A DNA stretch of 34,183 nucleotides from CAYMWF01 sp964394085 [NCBI: uncultured Gemmatimonadota bacterium] (GCA_964394085.1 CAYMWF010000051.1:1-34183); one strand, 5' to 3'; numbered from the stretch's first letter, positions 14,178-23,425 are shown. The notes: a model not told the origin generated them from the letters alone. Numbers and translations: made by a program.

Positions 14178-15012
14178 GCGTTTTCCCCCGGGGAGCCGTG
14201 ACCCCGGGCATCTTGCCGAAACTATGGGCGGTGTCTGGAAAAACACCTTGCCGGACTTCCGAAACATATTCTTCGACGGCGTGACCGATCAGGGAGCTTC
14301 CGTCCAGGTAATTCTTGACGAAACGCGGCTTGAACCGTTCATCCAATCCCAGCATGTCATACAGCACCAGGATCTGACCGTCGCACTCGGGACCGGCGCC
14401 GATGCCTACCGTAGGGATATCTATAGCGGCCGTTATTTCGGCAGCGAGCTTCCGTGGAATTTTCTCGAGTACAATGGAAAAACATCCTGCATCGGCGAGG
14501 GCTTTCGCGTCCTGTTTCATCTGTTCCTGCGCGGCAGGCGCTTTGCCCTGGAGTTTGTATCCTCCGAACCGGTGGATGGATTGGGGCGTCAAGCCGAGAT
14601 GACCCATGACGGGAATACCCGCTTCAACCATCGCTTCAACACTTTCCATCACCGGAGCGCCGCCTTCCAGTTTGACGGCCTCGGCACCGCCCTCCTGCAG
14701 CAGGCGGCCGGCATTCAGCATCGCATCCCTTACTCCCGTCTGGTAGCTGAGGAACGGCAGGTCAGCCACCAGGAGTGCGCGCTCCAGGTTCGAGGCGACC
14801 GCCCGGGTATGGTAGACAACATGCTCCATCCGCACAGGCAGTGTAGTCTGGTGACCGCCGATCACCATGCCTAGAGAGTCACCGACGAGCACCAGGTCGA
14901 CTCCCGCACGGTCAACGAGACGAGCGAACGTGGCGTCATAAGCGGTCAGGGCTGAAATCTTACGTTCACCTTTCATCTTCATGATTGTGCTGGTAGTTAC
15001 TTTTTCGTGCAT
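14152..15012 (-). CDS. panB: 3-methyl-2-oxobutanoate hydroxymethyltransferase
   Basis: PanB transfers a hydroxymethyl group from 5,10-methylene-THF to alpha-ketoisovalerate, giving ketopantoate, the first committed step of pantothenate synthesis. The 286-residue (beta/alpha)8 protein shows ALTAYDATFARLVD, VLVGDSLGMVI with the metal-binding Asp, ADLPFLSYQTG, VKLEGG, MGHLGLTPQS and GIGAGPECDGQILVLYDMLG, all expected. ATG at 15012 follows GGAGAG by 8 bases. A folate gene (folK) lies two genes upstream and panC directly downstream. The operon therefore joins the folate donor and product pathways. Confidence 0.97.
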   Translation of the reverse strand: MHEKVTTSTIMKMKGERKISALTAYDATFARLVDRAGVDLVLVGDSLGMVIGGHQTTLPVRMEHVVYHTRAVASNLERALLVADLPFLSYQTGVRDAMLNAGRLLQEGGAEAVKLEGGAPVMESVEAMVEAGIPVMGHLGLTPQSIHRFGGYKLQGKAPAAQEQMKQDAKALADAGCFSIVLEKIPRKLAAEITAAIDIPTVGIGAGPECDGQILVLYDMLGLDERFKPRFVKNYLDGSSLIGHAVEEYVSEVRQGVFPDTAHSFGKMPGVTAPRGKTHAVSHQNE

Positions 15013-15045
15013 GATTACTGCTCTCCGGAAGTCTCCGCCGCCGAT

Positions 15046-15690
15046 TCAGCCGCTCCGTCCGGGAACGTAGTAGCTGGTTCCGTGGGGAGGATTTTCGATC
15101 TGCCTGGTGAGACCCAGAAACTCGTCGCTGCTCTGCTCGAAATCAACATTATCCATGTTTACCACGAGGAGCGGCGTATCGGAATAATGAAAAAAGAAAT
15201 AATTGTATGCTTCGTTCAACCTGTCGAGGTATTCGATATTCATCTGCCGTTCGAACTGTCTTCCTTTTTCTTCTATCCGTGCTTGGAGTACATTTGTGCT
15301 TGCCTGGAGATAAACCACGAGATCCGGTTTCGGTACGACTTGCTCCATGATCGGAAGCAACCGCTCGTAAAGCATCAGTTCGTCATCATCCAGATTGAGA
15401 TATGCGTAAATCTTATCCTTTGAAAAAGTATAATCCGTGACAACCATTGAATGGAACAGGTCCATTTCGACGAGCCGCTGCAGCGCCTGGTATCTCGTTA
15501 TCAGGAAATAAATCTGCGTCTGAAACCTGTGAGCGACGGGATCTCTGTAATATTTTTCAAGAAAAGGATTCTCTTCGATCTTTTCGAGTGCCGTCCGAGC
15601 GTCGAAATGGTCGGCGAGGTTCTTCGCCAGAGCTGTTTTTCCAGCTCCGATAACTCCCTCGACAGCCAGGTAGTGCAGTGATCCGGCCAC
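15046..15690 (-). CDS. Deoxynucleoside kinase (dGK/dAK/dCK family)
   Basis: The 214-residue P-loop kinase starts with VEGVIGAGKTALAKNLA (Walker A). It continues with the family segments ENPFLEKYYRDP, FQTQIYFLITRYQAL, and TDYTFSKDKIYAYLNL, which replaces the usual DRS/ERS-type block. PDLVVYLQASTNVLQARI and the lid Arg-rich ERQMNIEYLDRLNEAY follow. It phosphorylates salvaged deoxynucleosides with ATP; purine specificity is likely from this subgroup but not provable. GTG at 15690 with GAGGG just upstream is the start. It lies 35 bases after folK and 33 before panB, within the same operon. Confidence 0.9.
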   Translation of the reverse strand: MAGSLHYLAVEGVIGAGKTALAKNLADHFDARTALEKIEENPFLEKYYRDPVAHRFQTQIYFLITRYQALQRLVEMDLFHSMVVTDYTFSKDKIYAYLNLDDDELMLYERLLPIMEQVVPKPDLVVYLQASTNVLQARIEEKGRQFERQMNIEYLDRLNEAYNYFFFHYSDTPLLVVNMDNVDFEQSSDEFLGLTRQIENPPHGTSYYVPGRSG

Positions 15691-15725
15691 CTGTCCCTCT
15701 TCGTCCCCGTACTATGTTTTCCCAT

Positions 15726-16283
15726 TCACAACGAAAACGCCCGTTCCGGTACATGAACGGGATCATTATTAATGAGCAGAGCCCGTCGATCAACGACTTT
15801 TTCAACCGGTGGAACATCGGGATCGACTATAGCATCGCACCGGATTGAATTTATATCGCATGCCAGCACCGGATGAATCGAAGATGGAGCGATTTCGGCC
15901 AGCGGTTCCAGAACGAATCTCCGTTTATGCATTGCGGGATGCGGTATGACCAGATCCTGAGAACGGAAAATGCGGTCGCCGTACAGCAGGATATCGAGAT
16001 CCGCTTCCCTTTCTCTCCATCGACCTCTGGGAACCCGCCCCGCCCGCTTCTCGAGACCTTTGAGAATATCGAGGAGAAGGAGCGGCGGCAGGCCGGTTCT
16101 GCAGGCGATTACACAATTGAGAAACACCGGCTGATCCAGCACGCCTTCAGGCGCAGTCAGATATAGAGAAGAAGTCCTGATCGAATCGAATCCACCCCCT
16201 TCCGCCAGCCATTGCAGAATGTGTACGAGGGCGACCACCCTGTCGCCGAGATTCGCTCCGAAGCCTATATAAACCTGTTGCAT
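15726..16283 (-). CDS. folK: 2-amino-4-hydroxy-6-hydroxymethyldihydropteridine diphosphokinase
   Basis: FolK transfers pyrophosphate from ATP to 6-hydroxymethyl-dihydropterin in folate synthesis. The 185-residue product opens YIGFGANLGDRVVAL. It then shows TAPEGVLDQPVFLNCVIA, LKGLEKRAGRVPRGRWREREADLDILLYGD with the conserved Arg and metal Asp pair, and PHPAMHKRRFVLEPLAEIAP, the most diagnostic stretch. The C-terminal about 45 residues extend past the usual end and are not conserved. ATG at 16283 is used because GGAG lies 5 bases upstream and the family begins there; a start at 16343 would add 20 unrelated residues. It is the first gene of the operon, behind the promoter at 16370-16397. Confidence 0.95.
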   Translation of the reverse strand: MQQVYIGFGANLGDRVVALVHILQWLAEGGGFDSIRTSSLYLTAPEGVLDQPVFLNCVIACRTGLPPLLLLDILKGLEKRAGRVPRGRWREREADLDILLYGDRIFRSQDLVIPHPAMHKRRFVLEPLAEIAPSSIHPVLACDINSIRCDAIVDPDVPPVEKVVDRRALLINNDPVHVPERAFSL

Positions 16284-16369
16284 CTCCACTCCGCAGGTAA
16301 AAATGCCATCTTTGACCGCTGACGATCGACCTGTTTTGCGCATTAAGGGCGCTTCCGGAAAAGGAAGAG

Positions 16370-16397
16370 AGTATCAGAAGCCGGAAAGACGTGTCAA
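16370..16397 (-). promoter_or_regulatory. Promoter of the folK-to-rsfS operon
   Basis: On the minus strand a perfect TTGACA (16392-16397) is followed after 16 bases by GATACT (16370-16375). Initiation near 16363 would leave an 80-base leader before folK. It is the strongest match in the gap between folK and the penicillin-amidase gene, whose stop lies at 16528. No terminator with a T-run was found between them. Confidence 0.5.
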
Positions 16398-16527
16398 GCG
16401 GTCGCGCCGCACGGCCGGAGCTTAGACGGATGGGTTCGGTCAAATCTTCCCGGCGGCATCGATGTAATCATCCGAAACCGCCGGGGGTCCCGGTATTGCA
16501 CAACGGCGGGGACACTGGAAATCAGGA

Positions 16528-19047
16528 CTAATCCTGCATCGGGATGTACTTGTTTCTGAGCCAGAGGGATATCTGGTCGTCGTAATGTTCGCTTCCCAGG
16601 TGCCCGCTCTGACCGCAATGAATTACGGCCCAGGATCTGATATGCTCCGGGTCGAGGTCGACTACCAGGCGTAAAACAGGTACATGAGTAAAGGAAAAAT
16701 CGTCCTCCTTCACCCCGACCATTGCCACATCCACCGAATACATGGTGCCGTTGCCGGGGAATCCCCCCTCCCAGCCGCTTCCCGGTGGTGGAATCATGAA
16801 TTCACCTCCGAGCGGATGGGGGAATATCGTCCGGTGGAGATCGCCCCAGTGCCAGTCATCCTGGTCTGCGGTGCCGAAACGTTCCTCGAGCCTGTCGACC
16901 GTTTCCTCGAGGGCGAGCACGAGGATGTCTTCGGGGGTTTCATGCTCGGGCGTGGAAACGATGTCGAACAGGGCGTCTCCGGTCATCGCCTGGTCCGGGT
17001 GGGCGAGCAGGAAGTAGAGGCCTTTCATCGCGAGTTCATCATCGAGGATCGCCCATTCGAGCAGACCGAGATCGTCCTGAAACGTGAGGATGACCGTCTT
17101 ATGAAGCCAGGTCTGGAATATCGACGCTCCCGGCCCGAATACCGAGGCTCTCCTGTCCCAATCCGCCAATCTCTGAAGAGCCTCGGCGGCACCGGGGGAA
17201 AGCTCCCGCGCGGCGGCGGCCTCGAACAGGAACGGCAGAAAACGGTCGGTGACGTAACTGTGAAGGTCAGCCTGTATGTCGAACATGTCTTCGGGTGTCA
17301 GCAGCGCCTGACCCGATTTCTCCTCGATGAGCCGGATGATGCGGGAAGCCCTGAAACCGGGGCGGAATGAAGCGCCGATATAGACCGGGTCGTTGAACGG
17401 GTCGTTATCCAGGCTCCCGCCGTACGGATCATTGTTCGCTGAAACGAAATATCCGGCGGCGGGATTTTCAACGTGTGGAATCAGTTCCGGATCGGTCACC
17501 CCGTCCCATTCGAACCCTCCCCAGCCGGGGAGTATGAGGAAGGGAGGCCAGGAATCCGCCCAGGGACGCCCGGGGAGGTTGGTTCGGCACGAGTAGTACA
17601 GGTTTCCGTCTATATCCGCGTATCCCTGGGAGAGACCGCCGGTATGCCTGGACTCGAAGGCTTCTTTGGCTTCTTCGAAGTTGCGGGAACCGATGAGCTT
17701 GAAGAAGAAGTTTATGTCGGAGCTCTTTTCGTACCCGTTCCACTTCATCGACAGTCCGGTTCGTCCGAGGAGCCCGCGGACGACCAGCGGGCCATGATGC
17801 GGCACGAAATAACTGAACGGATCAAGCACCATCCATGTAACATTCATTTCGACCCCGTTCACCCGGGCATAGTATTCCTGCGGGGTTTTTTCGAGGGGAA
17901 CGAAACCTCCCTCGAAAAGCACGTTGGTCTTTCCCTGGATGATTTCGTAATACAGGTCTATTACATCCGGAGAGAGGGCGGTGGATCCGATGGCGCAGCG
18001 TGCGCTGTGCCCGAAGAAAATCCCCGGAACGCCCGAAAATCCGCCGCCGGTCAGCGAATGCCGGGGGGAGCGGAGTCTTTTCAGGTATATCAAGGATGGA
18101 TTCATGGTCTCCAGATGAGGATCGCTGCATAACAACGGGTGGCCGTTCTCTGTCAGGGCGCCCGATATCGCCCAGTTGTTGCTTGCGGCGCCGTCGCCTC
18201 GAGGAAAGCCGGGAAGAGAACGAAGCCGGTTCCATTTCTTTGATAAAGAGAGAAGCAGGTGACCCGCGTCTTCCATATCCATATCCTCAGGTGGATCCCA
18301 GCCAGCAACGGACCCCCCGCCTGGCGAGGTGTCGTGGAAGCCCGGCACGATCACGGTAGAATCTACAGGCGCGAAACGGATCAGATCGTGGAAATACTCC
18401 TCCGGGAAGAAATAGTACGGAAGCCCGAACATCATCTCCTCGAGAAACGGGTCAGAGAGACCGAACAGGAAGATGGTAGCAAGAAGGGCCGTATCGTGCA
18501 GAGTCCAGGGATCGATCTCCTCGGGTTCAATACCCAGTCGCAGGTACTCGGGAGGTATCGGCTCATAACCCAGGGTCATCTGCTCGATGTACCAGTTGAT
18601 GCCGTTGACGCTTCCCATGAAACCGCCCATCAATCTTTCATCGGCACCCGCCAGGAGGGAATCGGCAGCCCTGGCAAAGGCCAGATCCCTTATGAAAATA
18701 TCGAGCGGGAGCGCAATGACGCCGTAGAGTTCCGCCAGTTTTCCCGCGCCCACCTTGCGGAAAAAGTCCATCTGGAAAAACCGGTCCCTTGCGTTGGAGT
18801 AGGAGTCTAGAAAAAAGAGGGTGACCAAATCGGGTGCGGTGCATGTCGGTATGCCATAGTCGTCATATTCGATCGAGCCTTGCACCGGCAGAGAAGGAAC
18901 ATTTCTCCGGATATCATGGTCGGTGGTGCTTATATATCCATACGGCCGGACTCCCGCCGGCTCACCGGCCCGTCCGGGAATCGCGAATACCGTGAGCAGC
19001 AGTATCAAACCTGCAACCGGGGAAATACAGAAAATGAAGCGACGCAT
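16528..19047 (-). CDS. Secreted penicillin amidase family (Ntn-hydrolase) protein
   Basis: The 839-residue product has a signal peptide (basic MRR, hydrophobic core about 8-23, likely cleavage after GRAG near 28). It is therefore exported to the periplasm or outside. The Ntn nucleophile is Ser289 in the signature ASNNWAISG, where autocatalysis would split the alpha and beta chains. The Asn-rich FVSANNDPYG segment corresponds to the oxyanion-hole Asn of the beta chain. The family cleaves amide bonds of acylated amino compounds (penicillins, acyl-homoserine lactones, aculeacin); substrate cannot be predicted. Length is typical. ATG at 19047 has AAGGAG 8 bases upstream and starts the signal peptide; a start at 19113 would add 22 residues before it. 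It is transcribed alone. Confidence 0.9.
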   Translation of the reverse strand: MRRFIFCISPVAGLILLLTVFAIPGRAGEPAGVRPYGYISTTDHDIRRNVPSLPVQGSIEYDDYGIPTCTAPDLVTLFFLDSYSNARDRFFQMDFFRKVGAGKLAELYGVIALPLDIFIRDLAFARAADSLLAGADERLMGGFMGSVNGINWYIEQMTLGYEPIPPEYLRLGIEPEEIDPWTLHDTALLATIFLFGLSDPFLEEMMFGLPYYFFPEEYFHDLIRFAPVDSTVIVPGFHDTSPGGGSVAGWDPPEDMDMEDAGHLLLSLSKKWNRLRSLPGFPRGDGAASNNWAISGALTENGHPLLCSDPHLETMNPSLIYLKRLRSPRHSLTGGGFSGVPGIFFGHSARCAIGSTALSPDVIDLYYEIIQGKTNVLFEGGFVPLEKTPQEYYARVNGVEMNVTWMVLDPFSYFVPHHGPLVVRGLLGRTGLSMKWNGYEKSSDINFFFKLIGSRNFEEAKEAFESRHTGGLSQGYADIDGNLYYSCRTNLPGRPWADSWPPFLILPGWGGFEWDGVTDPELIPHVENPAAGYFVSANNDPYGGSLDNDPFNDPVYIGASFRPGFRASRIIRLIEEKSGQALLTPEDMFDIQADLHSYVTDRFLPFLFEAAAARELSPGAAEALQRLADWDRRASVFGPGASIFQTWLHKTVILTFQDDLGLLEWAILDDELAMKGLYFLLAHPDQAMTGDALFDIVSTPEHETPEDILVLALEETVDRLEERFGTADQDDWHWGDLHRTIFPHPLGGEFMIPPPGSGWEGGFPGNGTMYSVDVAMVGVKEDDFSFTHVPVLRLVVDLDPEHIRSWAVIHCGQSGHLGSEHYDDQISLWLRNKYIPMQD

Positions 19048-19139
19048 CGATGATTCTCCTTCGATCCCGCCTCGGGCGCTCGACCGTCCCACGGGCGAAA
19101 TACCTTCAGGCATATAAAGAAAAACAGCTACGAAACAAT

Positions 19140-19168
19140 ATTCTAATACCTTCTGCGCATCCGGTCAA
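19140..19168 (-). promoter_or_regulatory. Promoter of the penicillin-amidase-family gene
   Basis: On the minus strand TTGACC (19163-19168) and TAGAAT (19140-19145) are 17 bases apart, each five of six matches to consensus. It is divergent from the nif3 promoter about 95 bases away. The 308-base gap 19048-19355 between the two genes holds only these promoters and leaders. Confidence 0.55.
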
Positions 19169-19261
19169 CAAAACCGCTCACGGGATCCAATTTAAAAAAC
19201 AGGCGGGCATCCCTCGAATAGAAGGACCTGTTCAGGATTCAGACTGGTCAAGAGCCGGAAT

Positions 19262-19290
19262 TTGGGAAATCCGCCGCTTCATGCTATATT
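19262..19290 (+). promoter_or_regulatory. Promoter of the NIF3-family gene
   Basis: TTGGGA (19262-19267) and TATATT (19285-19290) are spaced 17 bases. A TGC directly before the -10 box makes it an extended -10 type. The leader to the TTG start at 19356 would be about 58 bases. Confidence 0.5.
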
Positions 19291-19355
19291 ATGGGCTGAA
19301 CGGCAATACGAGTCGTCAGGCTCTTTTATAAACCGGCATCCAGGAGGATAATCAA

Positions 19356-20102
19356 TTGAAAATCAAAGAAGTGATGCGCTACCTCGATGAGCTGCTCAAA
19401 CCCGAAGAATTCGAAGACTACTGCGTCAACGGGATACAGGTGGAGGGGAAGAGGGATGTGCGGAAAATCTGCCTGGGCGTATCGGCGAGTCTCAAACTGT
19501 TCGAAAAATCGGCAGCCCGTAATGCCGACATGGTGATCGTTCACCATGGGCTGTTCTGGAAGAACACGCCCTCACCTTTTGCACTGACGGGTGTTTTACG
19601 AGACAGGATCGCCGTCCTCCTCGGCGCGGATATTTCTTTCGCCGCCTACCACCTTCCACTCGATGCTCATCCTGAAATAGGCCACGCGGCCTGTCTGGCG
19701 GCATCTCTCGGCCTGGAAGGGGTCGAAAGATGGGATGTCGGAGTCACCGGCCTCCTCGATGAGCCTCGAACCGTCGCATCTCTGTCGGTGAAAACCGGCG
19801 AGACAGTCGGCGGCGAACCGCTGTTTCTCGATTTCTCCGGGGGCAGGAAAATCCGGCGCGTAACGATCGTAACGGGCGGTGCGTCATATCTCGCTGCAAA
19901 GGCCGGGGAAGACGGCGCAGAAGCATTTATCCTCGGATCGCTGAGTGAAAACACGGTAAGGGAAGCTGAAGAACAAGGGTTGAGCCTGGTGGCCGGAGGT
20001 CATTACAATACCGAGCGACCCGGTGTTCTAGCCCTCGGAGATCGCATCGCCACCGACCTCGGTCTCGATACCGAATTCATCGAAGTTCCGAACCCGGTCT
20101 AG
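19356..20102 (+). CDS. NIF3-family dinuclear metal centre protein
   Basis: The 248-residue product belongs to the NIF3/YbgI/DUF34 family, toroidal hexamers with a di-metal site whose cellular role is still debated (a GTP cyclohydrolase FolE2-like or general metabolite-repair function has been proposed). The metal ligands are visible in MVIVHHGLFW (His63/His64), the Asp-containing HLPLDAHPEIGH block near 98-110, and the late VAGGHYNTE segment (about 215-223). The protein is the short form with no inserted central domain. The start is TTG at 19356 with AGGAGG 8 bases upstream. It is a single gene, convergent with the UbiA-type gene. Confidence 0.93.
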   Translation: MKIKEVMRYLDELLKPEEFEDYCVNGIQVEGKRDVRKICLGVSASLKLFEKSAARNADMVIVHHGLFWKNTPSPFALTGVLRDRIAVLLGADISFAAYHLPLDAHPEIGHAACLAASLGLEGVERWDVGVTGLLDEPRTVASLSVKTGETVGGEPLFLDFSGGRKIRRVTIVTGGASYLAAKAGEDGAEAFILGSLSENTVREAEEQGLSLVAGGHYNTERPGVLALGDRIATDLGLDTEFIEVPNPV

Positions 20103-20127
20103 ATCAGTTGCAGAGGGATTTTATTTC

Positions 20128-20147
20128 AAAAAAAACAGGTCTGTTTT
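20128..20147 (-). terminator. Weak terminator at the 3' end of the UbiA-family gene
   Basis: On the minus strand AAAACA and TGTTTT form a short stem around GACC, followed by eight Ts (20128-20135). The stem is AT-rich and starts in the stop codon, so efficiency is doubtful. The opposite-strand gene (nif3) has no T-run at the matching place. Confidence 0.35.
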
Positions 20148-21685
20148 CAGAACAGCGGCAACAGTGAACCCAGCCTCTCGAGGGGAGGACACACCCACGC
20201 CAGCCAGATCAGAACGGAGCAGGAAACCGCGAGAGTGATTTCCACCGACAGTTTCTTGTTCGAAGTTCGAAGCATGGCCAGGTAGAAAAGCACGGGGATC
20301 GATATCGCTACTGCTGCAGCCTGCACCAGTGGGGCTCCCATAAGGGCGACGACGATCACCGGGGTGATATTCGCCGCAACCATCAGGATGTATACCAGGA
20401 TGTGTGTTCGCCTGACCGGAATCCCCCTCTCGAGAGCGAGTACATAAAGGGTTTGCACCCCTGCAGCCCTGTCGCCCTCGACATCCTTGTAATCCTTGAA
20501 TACCGAACCCGCCATGAACCCGGCGAAGGCGGCGGGCAACACCAGAACGGTATAATAATTTACGGCATTAACCACCTGGAATGAATCGGCCGACACCGAT
20601 AATCCCGCAAGAGCGGCCGCGAGTCCGCCCGCCCCTTCGACCGCGTAAGGCACGATGGGAAGTTTTTTCAGACGGGTTGCCGGATAATGATAAAGAGTCC
20701 ATACCCCGAAGTAGGCCAGCAAGGCTGTCGCGGGGCAACTCTGGAAGACGAGGAGGCTGAGGATCGCGAGAAAGGCGATCATGAAAAGAAACTCGGTATC
20801 CTCCTTCGTGACTCCGGACACTCTCCCGCCGGCGGCATCCTCCTCCCTGTCGAAATGGTCATTCTGAACAACCAGGATCACCCCGGCGAGGTAAAACATC
20901 ACCGCGTAAAAGAAATGATACACATTCACCGCGCCGGCCGCGCGTCCAACAACAACGACGGCAATGGCGAAGGGGAGGGGGTGCAGCCCGCGCTTGATGA
21001 TCGATGGGAAATCCCCCCTCCGCAGGAACCGGTATACAAGAAACACGATAATCAGGAAGTAGATTGACATGAGCGAGGGTGAAGCATGGCGCGCGCTCAG
21101 GACCTGGTATGTCAGGGGACGGGTGATTCTGAAAAGCCCCGTCCCTATGAACTGCCAGGTGATGTAGGAAAGCGGCAGCGACAAGAGCGCTCTTTTGAGT
21201 GAAGAACTGCTGATGAATACATAGCCGGCGGTACAGACTATTACGAACCAGATAGAGGCGGCTTCGCCGAAGGAGATGCGGAAGCCGTCCGCCGCTGTTC
21301 CGAAAACGGGCGTTATGCTTCCGATAAAGAGCGGTTTGAATCGCGGCATGTAGGTGTACTGGGTACCGTGAAGCCCGTAAACCGGCAAATCGAGAAGCGG
21401 CGGAACAAGCCCTGTAAGCAACCCAATTACGGCAATACTCGCTACTTTGCGCCACTCCTTGCCCGTGACGCGGGGAAGCCAGAGTAAGAATATCCAGGGA
21501 ACGGAAAAATAGAAAATGATATTATGCAGAACCGATTGGACTCCGAGCGCGCCGTTTGAATGAACCTGCAGCGCCGCTTCGAAAAGCGGGCGGAGCGACC
21601 CGATGAAAACCGCTACGAACAGAATCGTCCATGGCGAAAAAGGAATTCGCTCGATCCGATCGACCATGTTCTCGAGGAATTTCAT
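20147..21685 (-). CDS. UbiA-family prenyltransferase with an extra N-terminal membrane region
   Basis: The C-terminal 290 residues are a UbiA-type intramembrane prenyltransferase. N275-D276-x2-D279-x3-D283 is the first Asp-rich motif and D398-Y-K-D401-x3-D405 the second; these bind the Mg-diphosphate of the prenyl donor. The protein is 512 residues against about 300 for the family. The first 220 residues contribute about five or six further membrane helices with no motif I recognise. The aromatic or lipid acceptor is unknown, and no quinone, heme or carotenoid gene sits nearby. ATG at 21685 has GGAGG 8 bases upstream; the ATG 15 bases earlier has none. On the minus strand, TTGCAC and TAAGAT with 17-base spacing in the upstream gap are a weak promoter candidate. 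Confidence 0.82.
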   Translation of the reverse strand: MKFLENMVDRIERIPFSPWTILFVAVFIGSLRPLFEAALQVHSNGALGVQSVLHNIIFYFSVPWIFLLWLPRVTGKEWRKVASIAVIGLLTGLVPPLLDLPVYGLHGTQYTYMPRFKPLFIGSITPVFGTAADGFRISFGEAASIWFVIVCTAGYVFISSSSLKRALLSLPLSYITWQFIGTGLFRITRPLTYQVLSARHASPSLMSIYFLIIVFLVYRFLRRGDFPSIIKRGLHPLPFAIAVVVVGRAAGAVNVYHFFYAVMFYLAGVILVVQNDHFDREEDAAGGRVSGVTKEDTEFLFMIAFLAILSLLVFQSCPATALLAYFGVWTLYHYPATRLKKLPIVPYAVEGAGGLAAALAGLSVSADSFQVVNAVNYYTVLVLPAAFAGFMAGSVFKDYKDVEGDRAAGVQTLYVLALERGIPVRRTHILVYILMVAANITPVIVVALMGAPLVQAAAVAISIPVLFYLAMLRTSNKKLSVEITLAVSCSVLIWLAWVCPPLERLGSLLPLF

Positions 21686-21838
21686 CTGCCGGGCCTCCAT
21701 GCATGATGAGAATAAAACGACCCGCCGAGCGGGGCGGCTATCTTATCCCGTCCTCTCCCCCCGTGCAATAAACTTCGACGAAGGGGAACCGATTATGATT
21801 CTAACAGGCGAGGGGCGAATATATTGCCGGGGCTGGAT

Positions 21839-23291
21839 TCATTCGATGTGAAGCGCTTTATGAAAAGCCGGGTGGATTTCCCAGTCAAGGCCGTTGCTGA
21901 GGTTTGTTTCGGATTTGAGCAGATCGGGTCGATGGGCGTATTCTACAAATGGGAGGTTTTCGTCGGTCTTTCCGTTTCTTCCCAGAATGAAACCGATTTT
22001 ATACAGGAAATGGGCTATCGATATACTGTCGCCGTTTCCCTGGATGCCGTTGATCTCAACCTGGCCCATCCTGTTCGTTATCCTGTTTGTAATCTGCTGA
22101 AGCAGCTCATATGTTGAAAACATCTTCCGGGAGCCGATGAAGGATTCGATGATCTGGGAGATTTGAGGGCACTGCCTCGAAAACTCCTTGTACAAATCCT
22201 CAAGACGGGTTTTTCCGAAGGTGTCCAGTGCCGAATCGATATCGTCAAGGGAAATAACGTCTGAATCTTTCTGGGCGGCATATTTGCCTGCGAGCTTGTT
22301 CAACTGGATCGCCCAGCGGGGTCTCCCGGAACTCAATATGTAGATCTTCTCGCTGGCCGGTATCTTGCCGTTTCCGAAGCTGAAAGGGTTCTTGAAAACA
22401 AGATTGAAAATAGCCTCTTCGTTTTTCTCAAGATTGTACGTCAGGTGTTTGACTTCGCCCGGGTATTTTTTACCGAAATAATAAAGAATCTTCTTTTTGA
22501 GCATTTCGGAGAGCTCGGCCTTCGACCAGCTGATATCGACGAAATATTGCTCACACTTGTCCAATGACTCATCGTATTGCCTGAGGATGGACCAGACATC
22601 GGTCCTGACTGATGTCCGGATATAAAGGGCCTCGCACTTCGTGCGCAATGTCGCGGCAGGCGGAAAAAAAGGTCGATATTATCAGCTGCTGTTCAGGAGA
22701 ATTCAGGTATGTTCCGTCGATGTCATCGATGCACAGCCAGATTTTCACTTCGTTCGCATTGGTATAGCGTTTCAGCAGCTCCAGTCTATCTTCCTGATAT
22801 TCAGCCTGATGTCCGTTCTCGAATGAAAGCGGGTTTGTTGCTGGACCGCTTTCCAGCAATTCAGGGTTCCGGCTCCGGCTTCTATAGCCTTCTTTCTGGG
22901 CGAACCTGACAAGCGTCTTGGATATTTCGTCATGGGCTACATTGATACGTTTGCCGATCTCTAAAACGATTCTCCCGCAAACACACTGCTTCCACCTGTG
23001 AATACACCTGTGAGGGGACAATTCGGTGAGCTCGCAGTTGAGCATCAGGTCGGAACCTTTGAGATACAGGGCGATACTCGCACCGCCATCCACAGCAAGC
23101 GACAATGTTCTCTTCAGAAGGGCGGATTTTCCGTAACCCTTGTTCGATCTGACTATTTGAAAAGGATAACAGTTTTTATAGAAAACTTCGTACTCAGGCT
23201 TTTCAACAAAGCACCTGTTGAGCAGTTTGATATCTTCATCTTCACCTGCTTCATTTCCGAACAGGAATGGCGAGGTCAGATCTTCTTTCAT
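21839..23291 (-). pseudogene. P-loop ATPase, Sll1717-like, interrupted by a +1 frameshift
   Basis: Two overlapping frames form one protein. The first frame (ATG 23291) carries Walker A SNKGYGKSALL with Lys55 and Walker B IWLCIDDID (184-192), then FFSACRDIAHEVRG to residue 221. Similarity continues in the next frame as LYIRTSVRTDVWSILRQYDES and onward to the stop at 21839. Skipping one C at 22628, in the minus-strand string GGCCCTTT, restores a 483-residue protein of normal size for this family of large predicted ATPases. The unshifted frame ends at 22569. Cellular role is unknown. The gene is visibly more AT-rich than its neighbours and has no operon partner, suggesting acquisition. It may be a real pseudogene, a sequence or assembly error, or a programmed shift; I cannot tell which. 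Confidence 0.65.
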
Positions 23292-23338
23292 CTGTCGGTC
23301 TCTCCATCAACAGGCAACAAGGCACCTCTGGATGAGAA

Positions 23339-23360
23339 CCCGTATCTTCGTAAATACGGG
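23339..23360. repeat. Perfect 7-bp hairpin in the leader of the Sll1717-like ATPase gene
   Basis: CCCGTAT and ATACGGG flank an 8-base loop, about 50 bases upstream of the ATPase start codon. It would form in the mRNA leader between the candidate promoter and the start codon. There is no T-run, so it is not a terminator. Confidence 0.4.
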
Positions 23361-23425
23361 AGGAAAATTGCCGATCATACAATATGTATTACCGACAATA
23401 ACATTATCGATAAGTCTTCGCCATA

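Noticed and set aside
22569-22648. Second half of the ATPase as an independent gene starting at TTG 22648.
   Set aside because: No ribosome site at the TTG, and the family pattern runs continuously across the frame change, so one interrupted gene explains it better.
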